Source: Candidatus Microthrix subdominans (GTDB lineage Bacteria > Actinomycetota > Acidimicrobiia > Acidimicrobiales > Microtrichaceae). Taken from it: DNA of 64,000 bases. Location: positions 496,001 through 560,000 of the forward strand of contig JADJZA010000007.1 in the NCBI GenBank assembly GCA_016719385.1, given 5' to 3'. The translations under genes were made by a program, and so were the position numbers. This document shows positions 18,701 through 25,719 of this stretch, one piece after another; the first letter of the stretch is position 1; every line of letters starts with the position of its first letter. The notes below the pieces were generated by a model, which ran no database searches, had not been told where the DNA came from, and was given only the letters and a program-made list of their open reading frames with translations.

Positions 18701-20617
18701 GGCTGGTTCGCCGCTCCGGCGATCGCCGCCGATGGCGCAGCGGTGGGCCTTGCCCGCCGACGCCGCCGTGAGCGCGGCGATCGCCCCCTCGGTGTCGGGT
18801 GAGACGATGGCGAGGCGGCGGGGGTGTTCGTCGCGGTTGAGCGCCTGGGCCACCGCCAACTCGCCGAGGGAGCCGGGGTCGCCGGCGAGCGCATGCGCGA
18901 AACGGTCGACGGACGCAGCGAGGGCGCCGGGGGTTCGCGCCGACAACGGTAGGAGGACAACGCCGCCATCGTCGTTCGTCGGTGGACTCGAAGCGGGCGC
19001 CGGAGGTGGTGCGCTCACGATCACGTGCGCGTTGGTGCCGCCGAAACCGAATCCGCTGATCGCTCCCCTGATCGATCCATTCTCCGGCCACGGCGTGGGG
19101 GAGGTCACCACGGCCAAGGCGTCGGCACGCTCAAGGAACGGGTTGGGGTTCTCGTAGTGGATGGTGGGCGGAATCGAGCGGTGGTGAACCGCCAGGGCCG
19201 TCTTGATCACGCCGGCGATCCCGGCAGCCGGCTCTAAGTGACCGATGTTGGTCTTGACCGAGCCGACCAACAACGGTTCGTCGGCGCTTCTCCCGGAGCC
19301 GTACACGGTATCGAGCGACCGCAACTCCATCGCGTCGCCCAGCACCGTTCCGGTGCCGTGCGCCTCGATGTAGGCGACCGAATTGGCTTCGACGCCGGCG
19401 TCGCTGCAGGCGGCGGTAAAGACGTCGATCTGGGCGTCGGGATTTGGGGCGGTGAGGCCGTTGGATCGGCCGTCGGAGTTGGTCGCTGAGCCCTCGATGA
19501 CGCAGTAGATGCGGTCGCCGGCGGCGATCGCCGCCGACAATGGTTTCAGCAGCACCAGGCCGGCACCCTCGCCACGTACGATCCCGTCGGCGGCCGCATC
19601 GAAGGCCTTGCACCGCCCGTCGGGCGCGATGGCGCCCGCCCCGAGAAAGTTGAGCGTGATCAGTGGGGTGAGGATGGCGTTTGCGCCGCCGGCAAGGGCG
19701 GCGGTGCACTCGCCGCGCCGGATCGCGGCGCAGGCCAGATGAATGGCCACCAGGGACGACGAACAGGCGGTGTCGACAGCGACGCTCGGCCCCCGCAAGT
19801 CCAGGCCATAGGAGATCCGGTTGGCTGCGATGCTCAGCGCATTGCCAGTGCCGAAGAACGCGTCGATCAGCTCGGGGTGTGCGCCCTGCCGTCGGCCGTA
19901 CTCGGGCGTCGAGATGCCGAGGAACACGCCGGTGGCAGACCCCCGCAGCGACGAGGGTCGGACGTCACCGTCCTCGAGTGCTTCCCACCCCACCTCGAGG
20001 AGCATCCGTTGCTGGGGATCCATTCGATCGGCTTCGAGCTGGGAGATGCCGAAAAAGACAGGGTCGAACTGGTCGATCCCGTCGACGAAACCGCCCAGGC
20101 TGACCTGCGAGGGCAGATCCTCGGGCAGGTCGCGGTCCTCCCAGCGCCCCTCGGGGACTGGTCCGACGGCGTCGATTCCGTCCTGCAGCAGGCGCCAGTA
20201 GGCCTCTGGTCCGTCGGCGCCGGGAAAGCGGCAGCCCATGCCGACGATCGCAATCGGTTCGTGTCCCTGGCCGGCCGAGCGTGCTGAGTCAGCCCCCCCG
20301 GTGTGTCCGGGCCTCGTCGAGACGGCTGCTCGGTCGACTCGGGTGGCACCGGTGCCCAGGAACGCGGCCAGCTCGGAGGGGGACTCGAAGCTGAACACGA
20401 CCGTCGGGTCCAATTCGGCGCCGAGTTCGACCTCCAGGTCGGCGAGGAGCTCGGCGGCGGCGAGCGAATCGATGCCCAAGGAGTTGAACGAGGCGGCGGG
20501 GTCGATCTCGTTCTCGGCCAGGTTTGCCGTCTGGGCGACCCGTGCGATCAGCCACCGACGGATCTCGGCCTCGCTGTGTCGGGGCTGCGGGGACGGGCCT
20601 GGTTCAGTGGGGTTCAT
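12788..20617 (-). CDS. Pks13-like polyketide synthase with decayed reductive loop and fused hexapeptide acyltransferase
   Basis: 2609 residues in one uninterrupted frame. Approximate domain order: ACP about 20-92 (GIDSL, Ser48); KS about 118-540 (DTACSSS with Cys near 281, EAHGTGT, KTNIGH); AT about 640-930 (GQSIGEVAAA near 727, specificity position IPGH instead of HAFH or YASH); DH-like fold about 1000-1270 (shortened HxxxG loop, second-half LIDGALH retained); KR structural subdomain about 1330-1440; ER relic about 1490-1640 without the nucleotide loop; KR relic about 1660-1830 where GGxGxLG reads GADDTDDD and the catalytic Ser and Tyr are absent; ACP about 1920-1990 (GVDSL); thioesterase about 2055-2300 (GGYSLGA, late DH-AG histidine); left-handed beta-helix acyltransferase about 2330-2609. 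Start ATG 20617 follows GGAGG and overlaps the flippase gene by 14 bp. Functional parts correspond to ACP-KS-AT-ACP-TE. Expected chemistry: one condensation of an acyl group with a carboxylated extender, leaving a beta-keto product. Confidence 0.9.
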   Translation of the reverse strand: MNPTEPGPSPQPRHSEAEIRRWLIARVAQTANLAENEIDPAASFNSLGIDSLAAAELLADLEVELGAELDPTVVFSFESPSELAAFLGTGATRVDRAAVSTRPGHTGGADSARSAGQGHEPIAIVGMGCRFPGADGPEAYWRLLQDGIDAVGPVPEGRWEDRDLPEDLPSQVSLGGFVDGIDQFDPVFFGISQLEADRMDPQQRMLLEVGWEALEDGDVRPSSLRGSATGVFLGISTPEYGRRQGAHPELIDAFFGTGNALSIAANRISYGLDLRGPSVAVDTACSSSLVAIHLACAAIRRGECTAALAGGANAILTPLITLNFLGAGAIAPDGRCKAFDAAADGIVRGEGAGLVLLKPLSAAIAAGDRIYCVIEGSATNSDGRSNGLTAPNPDAQIDVFTAACSDAGVEANSVAYIEAHGTGTVLGDAMELRSLDTVYGSGRSADEPLLVGSVKTNIGHLEPAAGIAGVIKTALAVHHRSIPPTIHYENPNPFLERADALAVVTSPTPWPENGSIRGAISGFGFGGTNAHVIVSAPPPAPASSPPTNDDGGVVLLPLSARTPGALAASVDRFAHALAGDPGSLGELAVAQALNRDEHPRRLAIVSPDTEGAIAALTAASAGKAHRCAIGGDRRSGEPARVAFVFSGQGRAWWPFDPDLLADPVIGSVLERCDTELSELADFSLIDVLRSGEPVLDHERAQPLLYSLQVALAERWRSFGVEPDLLIGQSIGEVAAAHIGGVIALADGLEIVLNRGRFMEESNGTGNTAFVELPADNVAGLIEDLGADVTIAGIIAPDNCLISGPKADTVAVVAAAAKQGVMAQVFTVGDIPGHGPLMTPYANKLTASIDFLEPRRNRIPIISTVTGGLIDGTELDPEYWGRNLRQTVRFTDAMASAVDAGGELFIEIAAHPVVEVAARRCLDALGATGTVHHTIKQGEPGPLALRRSLAAAWTAGAAVDWRAATGRSTSKVEAPRYSWDHRSCWYAAPDVATGEVRHGQRGERHLRWHPILDEGVDLFDAAGTQAWSATIVTARAAAGETHRPEGLTPGLVLELAVAAMRSSMGCAAVVLRDVELAPLSSGRGDELDLRLSATATANGRDWQLSVHDGDHIHLVARGSAEATADGPGPIVPSSRLALTGRRLDGADLIKRSSHRSTVTDPWRSVRSVVTTGQEAVVTLQAPGPESDSKWTVGPTLIDGALHAAASLGGVDATTALTPVAVERLVVRHPLTSGARAVIDLATDDLDVVDEWGAAIIEVRGLGFANRAPDADELPGSLLIECWSDEAAPASEPVRQRRWFCLGDEEDDLVEAVRERLDAEHLDLEAWLDRYGDDEAAVVVFDRPGRSADEAVVPAPGGLVGTIEALAQRQPPRLRVYFVTREGRQGPDGRLDLDSAALTGWLSAAVTAHPGLRPTSIDVSSGVLDLDRLTAELLADAPDDAVLLRGTIRSAGRLADVPVPPPSRVRKPADARPHRAVWSDEDTIDIVPLVVPKPGPDQVVVEVSAALTGTSEAASALPGGTIGVAAIGSIVLHDDHEPGGGDPDGRTGHGTVSDDRASASAGVAVVVSGAVASHLVVDRVALWPLPDRADGANRSAALGALVRLEAWHGDLLAAHRRDSGLLGATFAQLVGEGGVDPEPQALGEVVGSAPQGPIAIGVGAADTPVTEIVDRWVADAAATYLVGADDTDDDSQAAQSFAIDWLAERGATRVIAARPSDDQRVGTTDGTAAEETVVERLIDASDPTAIAQLIAEAGTASAPLAGLVWIPRRSGSAGLLDRATEHLDLSLFVMLGPLPDLPGVRSSSSDTAESAAHDGVAAAVARRRCVAGQPGLHLAIGPIGRADEHAVPSHLAGRVLDRLLSARLPAAAYDERGWSHVAVEAGEAALRPWIAGLALRVDETTGEASEASLPTVLASTPVAARRDLIAGIVRADIASMVGMDPDELDEDTPVDTYGVDSLVGMELRTRIEASFGYTVPLTELSRSMTTNALAGHLLAEAVPALLRDAGPALLTGPSQTGAVGPSDRGVAPPDPSRVQPSGTAAVVPVRTGAGPMTWWVPGMFGAPETFTPLGTALDDHNMWAFRAPGLDEAGDRPLASVTALADTYLDVLRRRQPEGPYLIGGYSLGATVAFEMAARLETAGEQVDQLWLLDPPPPVGAPDQDRSERVTSLLCDHLNGLFFGQDASGEPLDPVELADLKPDADLEATVRRVLDDGTTSLDEPALRDLLARLWSLAIASIEAMAGHRPSSVVRASTTLVHATRGATADGDRSVPGAAWLDRFVTPPAVATIDTDHAGLLQEPHAGGVAAVVMASLNAVHRQHRPIPSPEMTTVPPPTAISPAAPTTRRFSGRRAAGAITDRLARSPRLRNAVGAAGNVYRQADYFLRTLGGERRFHRMCTAGEGLIVGDRGQIINLSGDRSRIQLGHHCLVDGLLNIRQYAYVSIGSYCGIGVNARIDCSGYVEIGNGCSIAEGAYIIDGLHHPLLADQRIQHGMDLFQEPHVMDAYGPGTETSFVRIEDLVWVGLRAVVLSGVTIGRGSVIAAGAVVSQDVPPFSVVAGNPGRVIGQIPADDIHIESHPTYRLHRGDEPLPDSRRDPRSVLDEIARKIAARPE

Positions 20618-22223
20618 CGACGCCTCCGGCCAGCTGGGCAGATCCCGGTGCGGCCGCCGCCAATTCCAACGAGCCGTCGGCCGTGGCGCGCAAGTCGTCG
20701 AGCAACGACTTCGGGAAGATCTGGAAAATGATCACCATCAGCGGATAGGCGATGGCCGTGACCGTCGCGAGCACCAGAAAGTTGTCGCTGACGATCCTGG
20801 TAGCGCTGAGGGCCAGCCAGAGAACAACCCCGAGAATTGCCAGGCGAAACGTTCCGCGGATGTCGAAGGAGTACGGCGCGAATTTTCGGAGCAGTAGGGC
20901 AGCGCTGCCGGCGCCGACCATGGTGGCAACGATCCCCACTGCGGCGACCCCGGGCAGCCCAAACCGTGGCGCGACAAAAGGATAGGCGCTCACACCGACG
21001 GTGAGACACAACGCGTTGATGGCGAGGATCAGTCGAGGCCGGCCTATCGACAGGAAGACAAACCCGGCCCAGACCATGAGGCTGGCCAAAATAAGCGCGA
21101 TCGACATCAGCCGGAGCGGTTGGGCGGCAGCGTCGTACCCGGGTCCGAAGCTGGTGTTCAACAGTTCGGCGAGGGGCGCCTGGAACAACAGGATGGAGAC
21201 CGGGAGAAACAGGGCGAGGATGGCGGTGCGGGCGGTGGCGTCGATGCGACCGAAACGGGTGCGGTCCTTGCGAATCCAGGCGGCTGATGCCAGAGGAAAG
21301 GCGACGATGGCGATGACACTTCCGAACAGCGAGAGGTATTGGATGGGAAGGATCGCAGCGTTGAAGATGGCGACGGTCTCCGGTGGGGCGGTCACCCCGA
21401 GATAGATGGTTCCGGACTGGACGGTCGCCAGCCCAAGCAGCCCGGCGACGCCCAAAGTCAGTGCCTCCCGAACGAGCAGACGCGTGCCACGCACGCGCGG
21501 TCGGAGGTGGATGCCGGTCTTGAATCGGAACAGCCCGTAGGCGACGACGTCGGCGACCGCGTAGGCGCCCACCCACGCGAGAAACAGCGCCCACCATGGC
21601 ACCTCGAGGGCGAGTAGCAGCAGCGTGAACGCAAATCGCAGCACCACGTAGACCATACGGGGGGCGACGTCGAGGTAGGCGCGCAGCTGCGCCTGAAAGA
21701 CGGCACCGACGACGAAGAAGCTCTCGCCGAAGAACTGGCTCGACGCGAGCAACGCAGCGAGGTGAACCTCGAGGAGTAGTTCGCCCCGTGCCAGGCCAAT
21801 GGCGAAGAAGATGACCTGGGTGGCCAACGTCGCCAGCACCGAACCGGCGAGACGAACGCCGACGGCTGCACCGATCACCTCCTCGGGGTCCTCCCGCTGG
21901 GTCACTCGCCGCACTGCGACTTTGTCCATCGAGAGGTCGGCGACGACAAAGGCGAGGTTGATGATGACGTTGACGAGCGCGTACCAGCCCATCTGCTCCT
22001 TGGGGAGGTAGCGGATGATGAGCAGGAAGGCTGCGACGTTGAAGACCAAGAACGCACCGAGCCGGGCGAACTCTGAGAGAGAGCTCGCCGCTCCTCGGCG
22101 TTCCCAGTTGGCGGACTCGTCCGCAAGAGCGTGGTCTGGTGCGCCCGTTGGTGCGCCGCTCACCGCGCTTGACGACTCTGGAACGCCGGCTGGCTCCGCT
22201 CCGGGCTGATCAGTCACCTTCAC
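20604..22223 (-). CDS. Flippase-like polysaccharide/lipid export membrane protein (MVF/Wzx type)
   Basis: About 539 residues with some twelve to fourteen hydrophobic segments, starting with FARLGAFLVFNVAAFLLI. The pattern (membrane pairs joined by short basic loops, EFARLGAF start, central VAIFNAAILPIQYLSLFG) is that of the MATE/MVF flippases that translocate lipid-linked glycans or lipids. GTG 22223 has GGAG seven bases upstream; the frame is open to 22277 but lacks a better site. The 3' end overlaps the PKS start by 14 bp, so the two proteins are co-translated; a role in exporting the PKS product or a glycan carrying it is inferred. Confidence 0.78.
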   Translation of the reverse strand: MKVTDQPGAEPAGVPESSSAVSGAPTGAPDHALADESANWERRGAASSLSEFARLGAFLVFNVAAFLLIIRYLPKEQMGWYALVNVIINLAFVVADLSMDKVAVRRVTQREDPEEVIGAAVGVRLAGSVLATLATQVIFFAIGLARGELLLEVHLAALLASSQFFGESFFVVGAVFQAQLRAYLDVAPRMVYVVLRFAFTLLLLALEVPWWALFLAWVGAYAVADVVAYGLFRFKTGIHLRPRVRGTRLLVREALTLGVAGLLGLATVQSGTIYLGVTAPPETVAIFNAAILPIQYLSLFGSVIAIVAFPLASAAWIRKDRTRFGRIDATARTAILALFLPVSILLFQAPLAELLNTSFGPGYDAAAQPLRLMSIALILASLMVWAGFVFLSIGRPRLILAINALCLTVGVSAYPFVAPRFGLPGVAAVGIVATMVGAGSAALLLRKFAPYSFDIRGTFRLAILGVVLWLALSATRIVSDNFLVLATVTAIAYPLMVIIFQIFPKSLLDDLRATADGSLELAAAAPGSAQLAGGVDEPH

Positions 22224-22365
22224 CGCATCGCTCCGCCGCAATTGTCTCCCGAACTCGTGCCGTTCGGACGCCCGCACGTCCGGCTTCGCTCTGCTAAGCA
22301 GGAAGGATGCTGTATCACCCTCGGTGCAACAGTCAAGTACCGGCAGATGCCAGGAGAATGCCCTG

Positions 22366-23658
22366 ATGACTGTGGGGCCATCTGATCAGCGACCATCCGA
22401 GGCTCCGGGTTCGGCGCCGCCGCGCCGCCGCGGTTGCCTGCGGGCGCTGTTGATCACTTTCGCCGTGCTTGCGGTCCTCGTCGTGGCGGTGATCATCGCT
22501 GTCACCATCGTGATGAAGGTGTCGTCCAACCGACCCAGCTCCGGTGAAGCGATCGACGGTCGGCCGATGGGGCAGGGGAGCGAGGCCTCGGTCAGAAGGG
22601 ACGTCCCGTCCGGCGCCGAGGGGGTTGACCCGCTCTCGCCGGACGACATGATCGTTCCCGTGGCCCGTAACCCACCGTTCAACCCATGCGCAGATTCGGG
22701 GCCGGACTTCGATCTCGAGATCATGGGGCTCGACGGCGATCATCGGCGTCCCATCGGGGAGGATCTCGACGAAGGGGTGGGCAGCGAGGGTGCGGTCAAC
22801 ACCTCGAAGGAAGAGATCTGGTCGCGCCTGTCACCGGATCGGCGTCGCCTGGTCTTCTATCGTTCCCCCAACGCCAAAACCGGGGAGACCTGCCGGTACG
22901 GTGTCCAAGAATTGTGGATAGCCAACGTCGACGGCACCGGCGTCCGCAGTATCTTCTCCAACGCCCAGAAGCTCGAGCTCGCCTCACGGCTGGGTTGGCC
23001 CTCCGAAGGCACGGTGCAAGGTCATGCCGATTGGTCTCCCGACGGGCGTCACGTGGTGATGTTGGTTGGGTATGCGCCGTCGCTGGGCCCCCTGCCGTTA
23101 CTGAACCAGGGTGAGACTGAACTGTTTGTCCTGAACGTCGATACCGGTGCTCTCCGTCAGGTCACCCGCCGAGTCGACGATCAAGGTCGCGGGGTCTCGG
23201 TCGATCCGAGCTGGACCCCGGACGGCAGCACGATCATCTTCGTCGGCTGTCCGGACGCGACGCCCAGCTGCGACGACATGCAGATCCTGTCGGTGCCCGC
23301 CGACGCCAAGGAGGCGAGCACGACCTCGGTGGTCTTCGATGGGCCCGGTCGCAGCGGTAACGACCCGTACGTCTCGCCGGATGGTAAGTCGATCACGTGG
23401 ATGGAGGTGGGGGCGCTTGAGACGAAGCTGTTCGTCGCCGCGTTCGAATTGGGCCGGGAGATTCAACCAGCGGATGGGGTGCTGGTCGACGCCCATGGGG
23501 GGTATGCAAACTGGAGCGCAGACAGCAGCCAACTCATTTACAGCCGGCTGTGGTTGGGTGATCGTTTCGGGTTGTACTCCAACGCCTTCGATGGTCAACC
23601 GTCGGCGAGGTTGAGCGCCCCCGGTACTGACGAGGTGTTCTATGGTCCATCGCCCTGA
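22366..23658 (+). CDS. Membrane-anchored PD40/TolB-like beta-propeller protein
   Basis: 430 residues. A basic N-terminus (PPRRRGCLR) is followed by one transmembrane segment at about residues 27-50, then an extracytoplasmic region with repeated propeller motifs: SRLSPDRRRLVFYRS, DWSPDGRHVVML, SWTPDGSTIIFVG, YVSPDGKSITWM and NWSADSSQLIYS. These are WD40-like PD40 blades as in TolB and DPP-type propellers. ATG 22366 has AGGAG ten bases upstream; the GTG at 22324 is not supported. It is divergent from the flippase and just upstream of the glycan operon, so it may act in surface-glycan assembly or sensing. No enzymatic domain is visible. Confidence 0.75.
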   Translation: MTVGPSDQRPSEAPGSAPPRRRGCLRALLITFAVLAVLVVAVIIAVTIVMKVSSNRPSSGEAIDGRPMGQGSEASVRRDVPSGAEGVDPLSPDDMIVPVARNPPFNPCADSGPDFDLEIMGLDGDHRRPIGEDLDEGVGSEGAVNTSKEEIWSRLSPDRRRLVFYRSPNAKTGETCRYGVQELWIANVDGTGVRSIFSNAQKLELASRLGWPSEGTVQGHADWSPDGRHVVMLVGYAPSLGPLPLLNQGETELFVLNVDTGALRQVTRRVDDQGRGVSVDPSWTPDGSTIIFVGCPDATPSCDDMQILSVPADAKEASTTSVVFDGPGRSGNDPYVSPDGKSITWMEVGALETKLFVAAFELGREIQPADGVLVDAHGGYANWSADSSQLIYSRLWLGDRFGLYSNAFDGQPSARLSAPGTDEVFYGPSP

Positions 23659-23845
23659 TTCACCTCGTCATCCCACTCTTCGTAGTCGAGCGATGACTGA
23701 CTGAAGTATTTTTGTGGCTGGTCGGGGACGGTGCACGGTCGGACCGTCGTGTCATTGAGCACAATTTCAGGTTTCATGTTGTAGGTCACCGCGCGCGTGG
23801 CTACGTTGTGCCGAGCGGACCGGGAGGGAAGCGGGATCACGGAAC
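23659..23845 (+). promoter_or_regulatory. Leader region of the glycan operon
   Basis: This 187-bp gap is visibly less GC-rich than its surroundings and is the only sizeable non-coding stretch before a run of 13 overlapping genes, so the operon promoter should be here. A TTGAGC box near 23755 and a TAGGTC box near 23782 are visible but spaced too widely to be confident. No riboswitch or clear terminator for the upstream gene was recognised. Confidence 0.3.
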
Positions 23846-24691
23846 GTGGTCGCATCTCAATGGCGGAGGAACTGGGTGGAACGGACCACGTGGACCGGGC
23901 GTGAGCTCAACGATGTCTTAGATCGGACGAGCCCTGTGGTTCGTGTCGTCCAGTTGGAGCAAAGCGAGACGGTAGAGCAGCGTCCTTCCAATGCGCCGCT
24001 GGAACTCGATGAGATCGAACCGTACGTGCGCGAAGTTTTGGACGGGCTCGATCCGGCGCTGATCCCCGAACGCAGCGCACGCTATCGATGGTCCAAACGA
24101 GCCTTTGACCTGGTGGTCGCTGTTCCCGGGCTCGTCGTCGCAGCACCGGTCATCGGAGCCCTCTCGCTGTTGATCCGTTGGGAAAGCCCGGGTCCGGCGA
24201 TCTTTCGTCAACAACGGGTGGGCCTCAATGGGCGGGTTTTCACCTTCTACAAGTTCCGCACGATGTACACGGATGCCCGCGAGCGGTTTCCTGAGCTCTA
24301 CGACTACTCGTTCGACTCGTCAGAGCTGGAGAGCCGCTACTACAAGCAGGCGCAGGACCCGCGCAACACCAAGCTGGGCGTGATCATCCGCCAGACGACC
24401 CTGGACGAGTTGCCCAACCTGGTCAACGTCATCAAGGGTGACGCAAGCATCGTCGGCCCGCGCCCGGAGCTGCCGGAGATGATTCGTCATTACCGGCCTT
24501 CGGACCTGCGAAAGTTCCGCGTGAAACCCGGTCTGACCTGCCTGGCCGCCTCGACGGGACGGAACACCCTGACGATCGATGAGCAGATCCGAGCCGATGT
24601 CGAGTACGTGACCGGGCAGTCCTTCAAGCTGGACCTTCGGATCATGTTGCAAACCGCTCGCACGATCGTGCAATCGATCGGCGCGGTGTGA
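23846..24691 (+). CDS. Undecaprenyl-phosphate sugar-1-phosphate transferase (WcaJ/WbaP C-terminal type)
   Basis: 281 residues. It has the bacterial sugar transferase signature: KRAFDLVVAVPGLVVAAPVI membrane hairpin near residue 88, RQQRVGLNGRVFTFYKFRTM near 123, LDELPNLVNVIKGD near 186 and VGPRPELP. It lacks the long multi-spanning N-terminal half of full-length WbaP/WcaJ. The enzyme transfers a sugar 1-phosphate to undecaprenyl phosphate and so starts repeat-unit synthesis at the inner face of the membrane. First gene of the operon. GTG 23846 is taken as start, but a later start is possible because the first 60 residues are not conserved. Confidence 0.88.
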   Translation: MVASQWRRNWVERTTWTGRELNDVLDRTSPVVRVVQLEQSETVEQRPSNAPLELDEIEPYVREVLDGLDPALIPERSARYRWSKRAFDLVVAVPGLVVAAPVIGALSLLIRWESPGPAIFRQQRVGLNGRVFTFYKFRTMYTDARERFPELYDYSFDSSELESRYYKQAQDPRNTKLGVIIRQTTLDELPNLVNVIKGDASIVGPRPELPEMIRHYRPSDLRKFRVKPGLTCLAASTGRNTLTIDEQIRADVEYVTGQSFKLDLRIMLQTARTIVQSIGAV

Positions 24692-25719
24692 GCGCAGTGA
24701 CAGGGGCGTCGTCTCGACCAGCCGGATCCTCGACCGTGGAGGCAACGGACTCGGTACCGGTGCTCGAGCCTTCGACCGACGGTCGCGAGGGATTGGTTCC
24801 GGACGTCTCGGTCACGATCGTGACCTATCAGTGCAAAGACCTGGTGCTGAGGTGCCTGGACTCACTCAATGAGGGGGCCCGAAGCAGTTGGATCGAGGTC
24901 GTCATCGTCGACAACGGATCGACCGATGGTGTGGCCGAGGCCGTGAAGGATCGATACCCCGACCTGCGCGTGATCGCACTCGGCAGGAACGACGGGTTCG
25001 GTCGGTCTCACAATCTGGCAGCGTCTCACGCCACGGGCCGCTATCTGTTTGTTCTCAACCCCGATACTGTCGTGGAACCCGGATCGATCGACACGTTGGT
25101 GCGGTTTGCCGACGAGCGGGAGCGCCTCGGCCAACCGGTCGGCATGGTGGCGCCCCGCCTGCTGAATTCCGATGGAACCGATCAGCGCACCGCTCGGGCG
25201 TTCCCGACGGCCTCGGCCGGATTGTTCGGCCGGCGTTCACCACTGACCCGGGTGTTTCCGCGCAATCGGTGGTCGCGCCGGTTCTTGGTCTCCGATCGCA
25301 CCGAGGACGACGAACCATGGGTCGTCGATTGGGTGTCGGGGGCCGCCATGCTGATTCCAAGGGCCGAGTTTGACGAACTCGGCGGTTTCGACCGCGACTT
25401 CTTCATGCACTTCGAGGACGCCGAGCTGTGTCACCGCATCGGTGCGAGCGGGCGGGAGGTGTGGTGCGTGCCCCGGTCGCAGATAGTTCACGCCGAGGGC
25501 GGGTGTCGGGACGGTTGGTCGCCGGCTCAACTTTGGCATTTTCATCGGGGCGCCTATCTATTCGCCCGCAAGGCGAGGTACCCGAGGCTCTCCGACCCTC
25601 GCCGCTGGGGCATCGCCACCCTGTTGGGCATGCGCCTGCTCGGGGCGTTGGGGCTCCGCCTGCTACGACCGACCCCAAAGAACACAACCAATCAAGAGGA
25701 GGTCGAGCCCCGTGCATGA
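24688..25719 (+). CDS. GT2 glycosyltransferase (rhamnosyltransferase-like)
   Basis: 343 residues from a GTG that overlaps the previous stop (GTGTGA). The GT-A fold is clear: SVTIVTYQCKDLVLRCLDSL, VVIVDNGSTDG, GRNDGFGRSHNLA, and an NPDT metal-binding site, then the acceptor-side DWVSGAAMLIPR and FFMHFEDAELCHRI blocks found in WbbL-like rhamnosyltransferases. A cytoplasmic enzyme adding one sugar to the lipid-linked repeat unit; donor sugar not determinable. Its end overlaps the Wzz-like gene by 8 bp. Confidence 0.87.
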   Translation: MSAVTGASSRPAGSSTVEATDSVPVLEPSTDGREGLVPDVSVTIVTYQCKDLVLRCLDSLNEGARSSWIEVVIVDNGSTDGVAEAVKDRYPDLRVIALGRNDGFGRSHNLAASHATGRYLFVLNPDTVVEPGSIDTLVRFADERERLGQPVGMVAPRLLNSDGTDQRTARAFPTASAGLFGRRSPLTRVFPRNRWSRRFLVSDRTEDDEPWVVDWVSGAAMLIPRAEFDELGGFDRDFFMHFEDAELCHRIGASGREVWCVPRSQIVHAEGGCRDGWSPAQLWHFHRGAYLFARKARYPRLSDPRRWGIATLLGMRLLGALGLRLLRPTPKNTTNQEEVEPRA

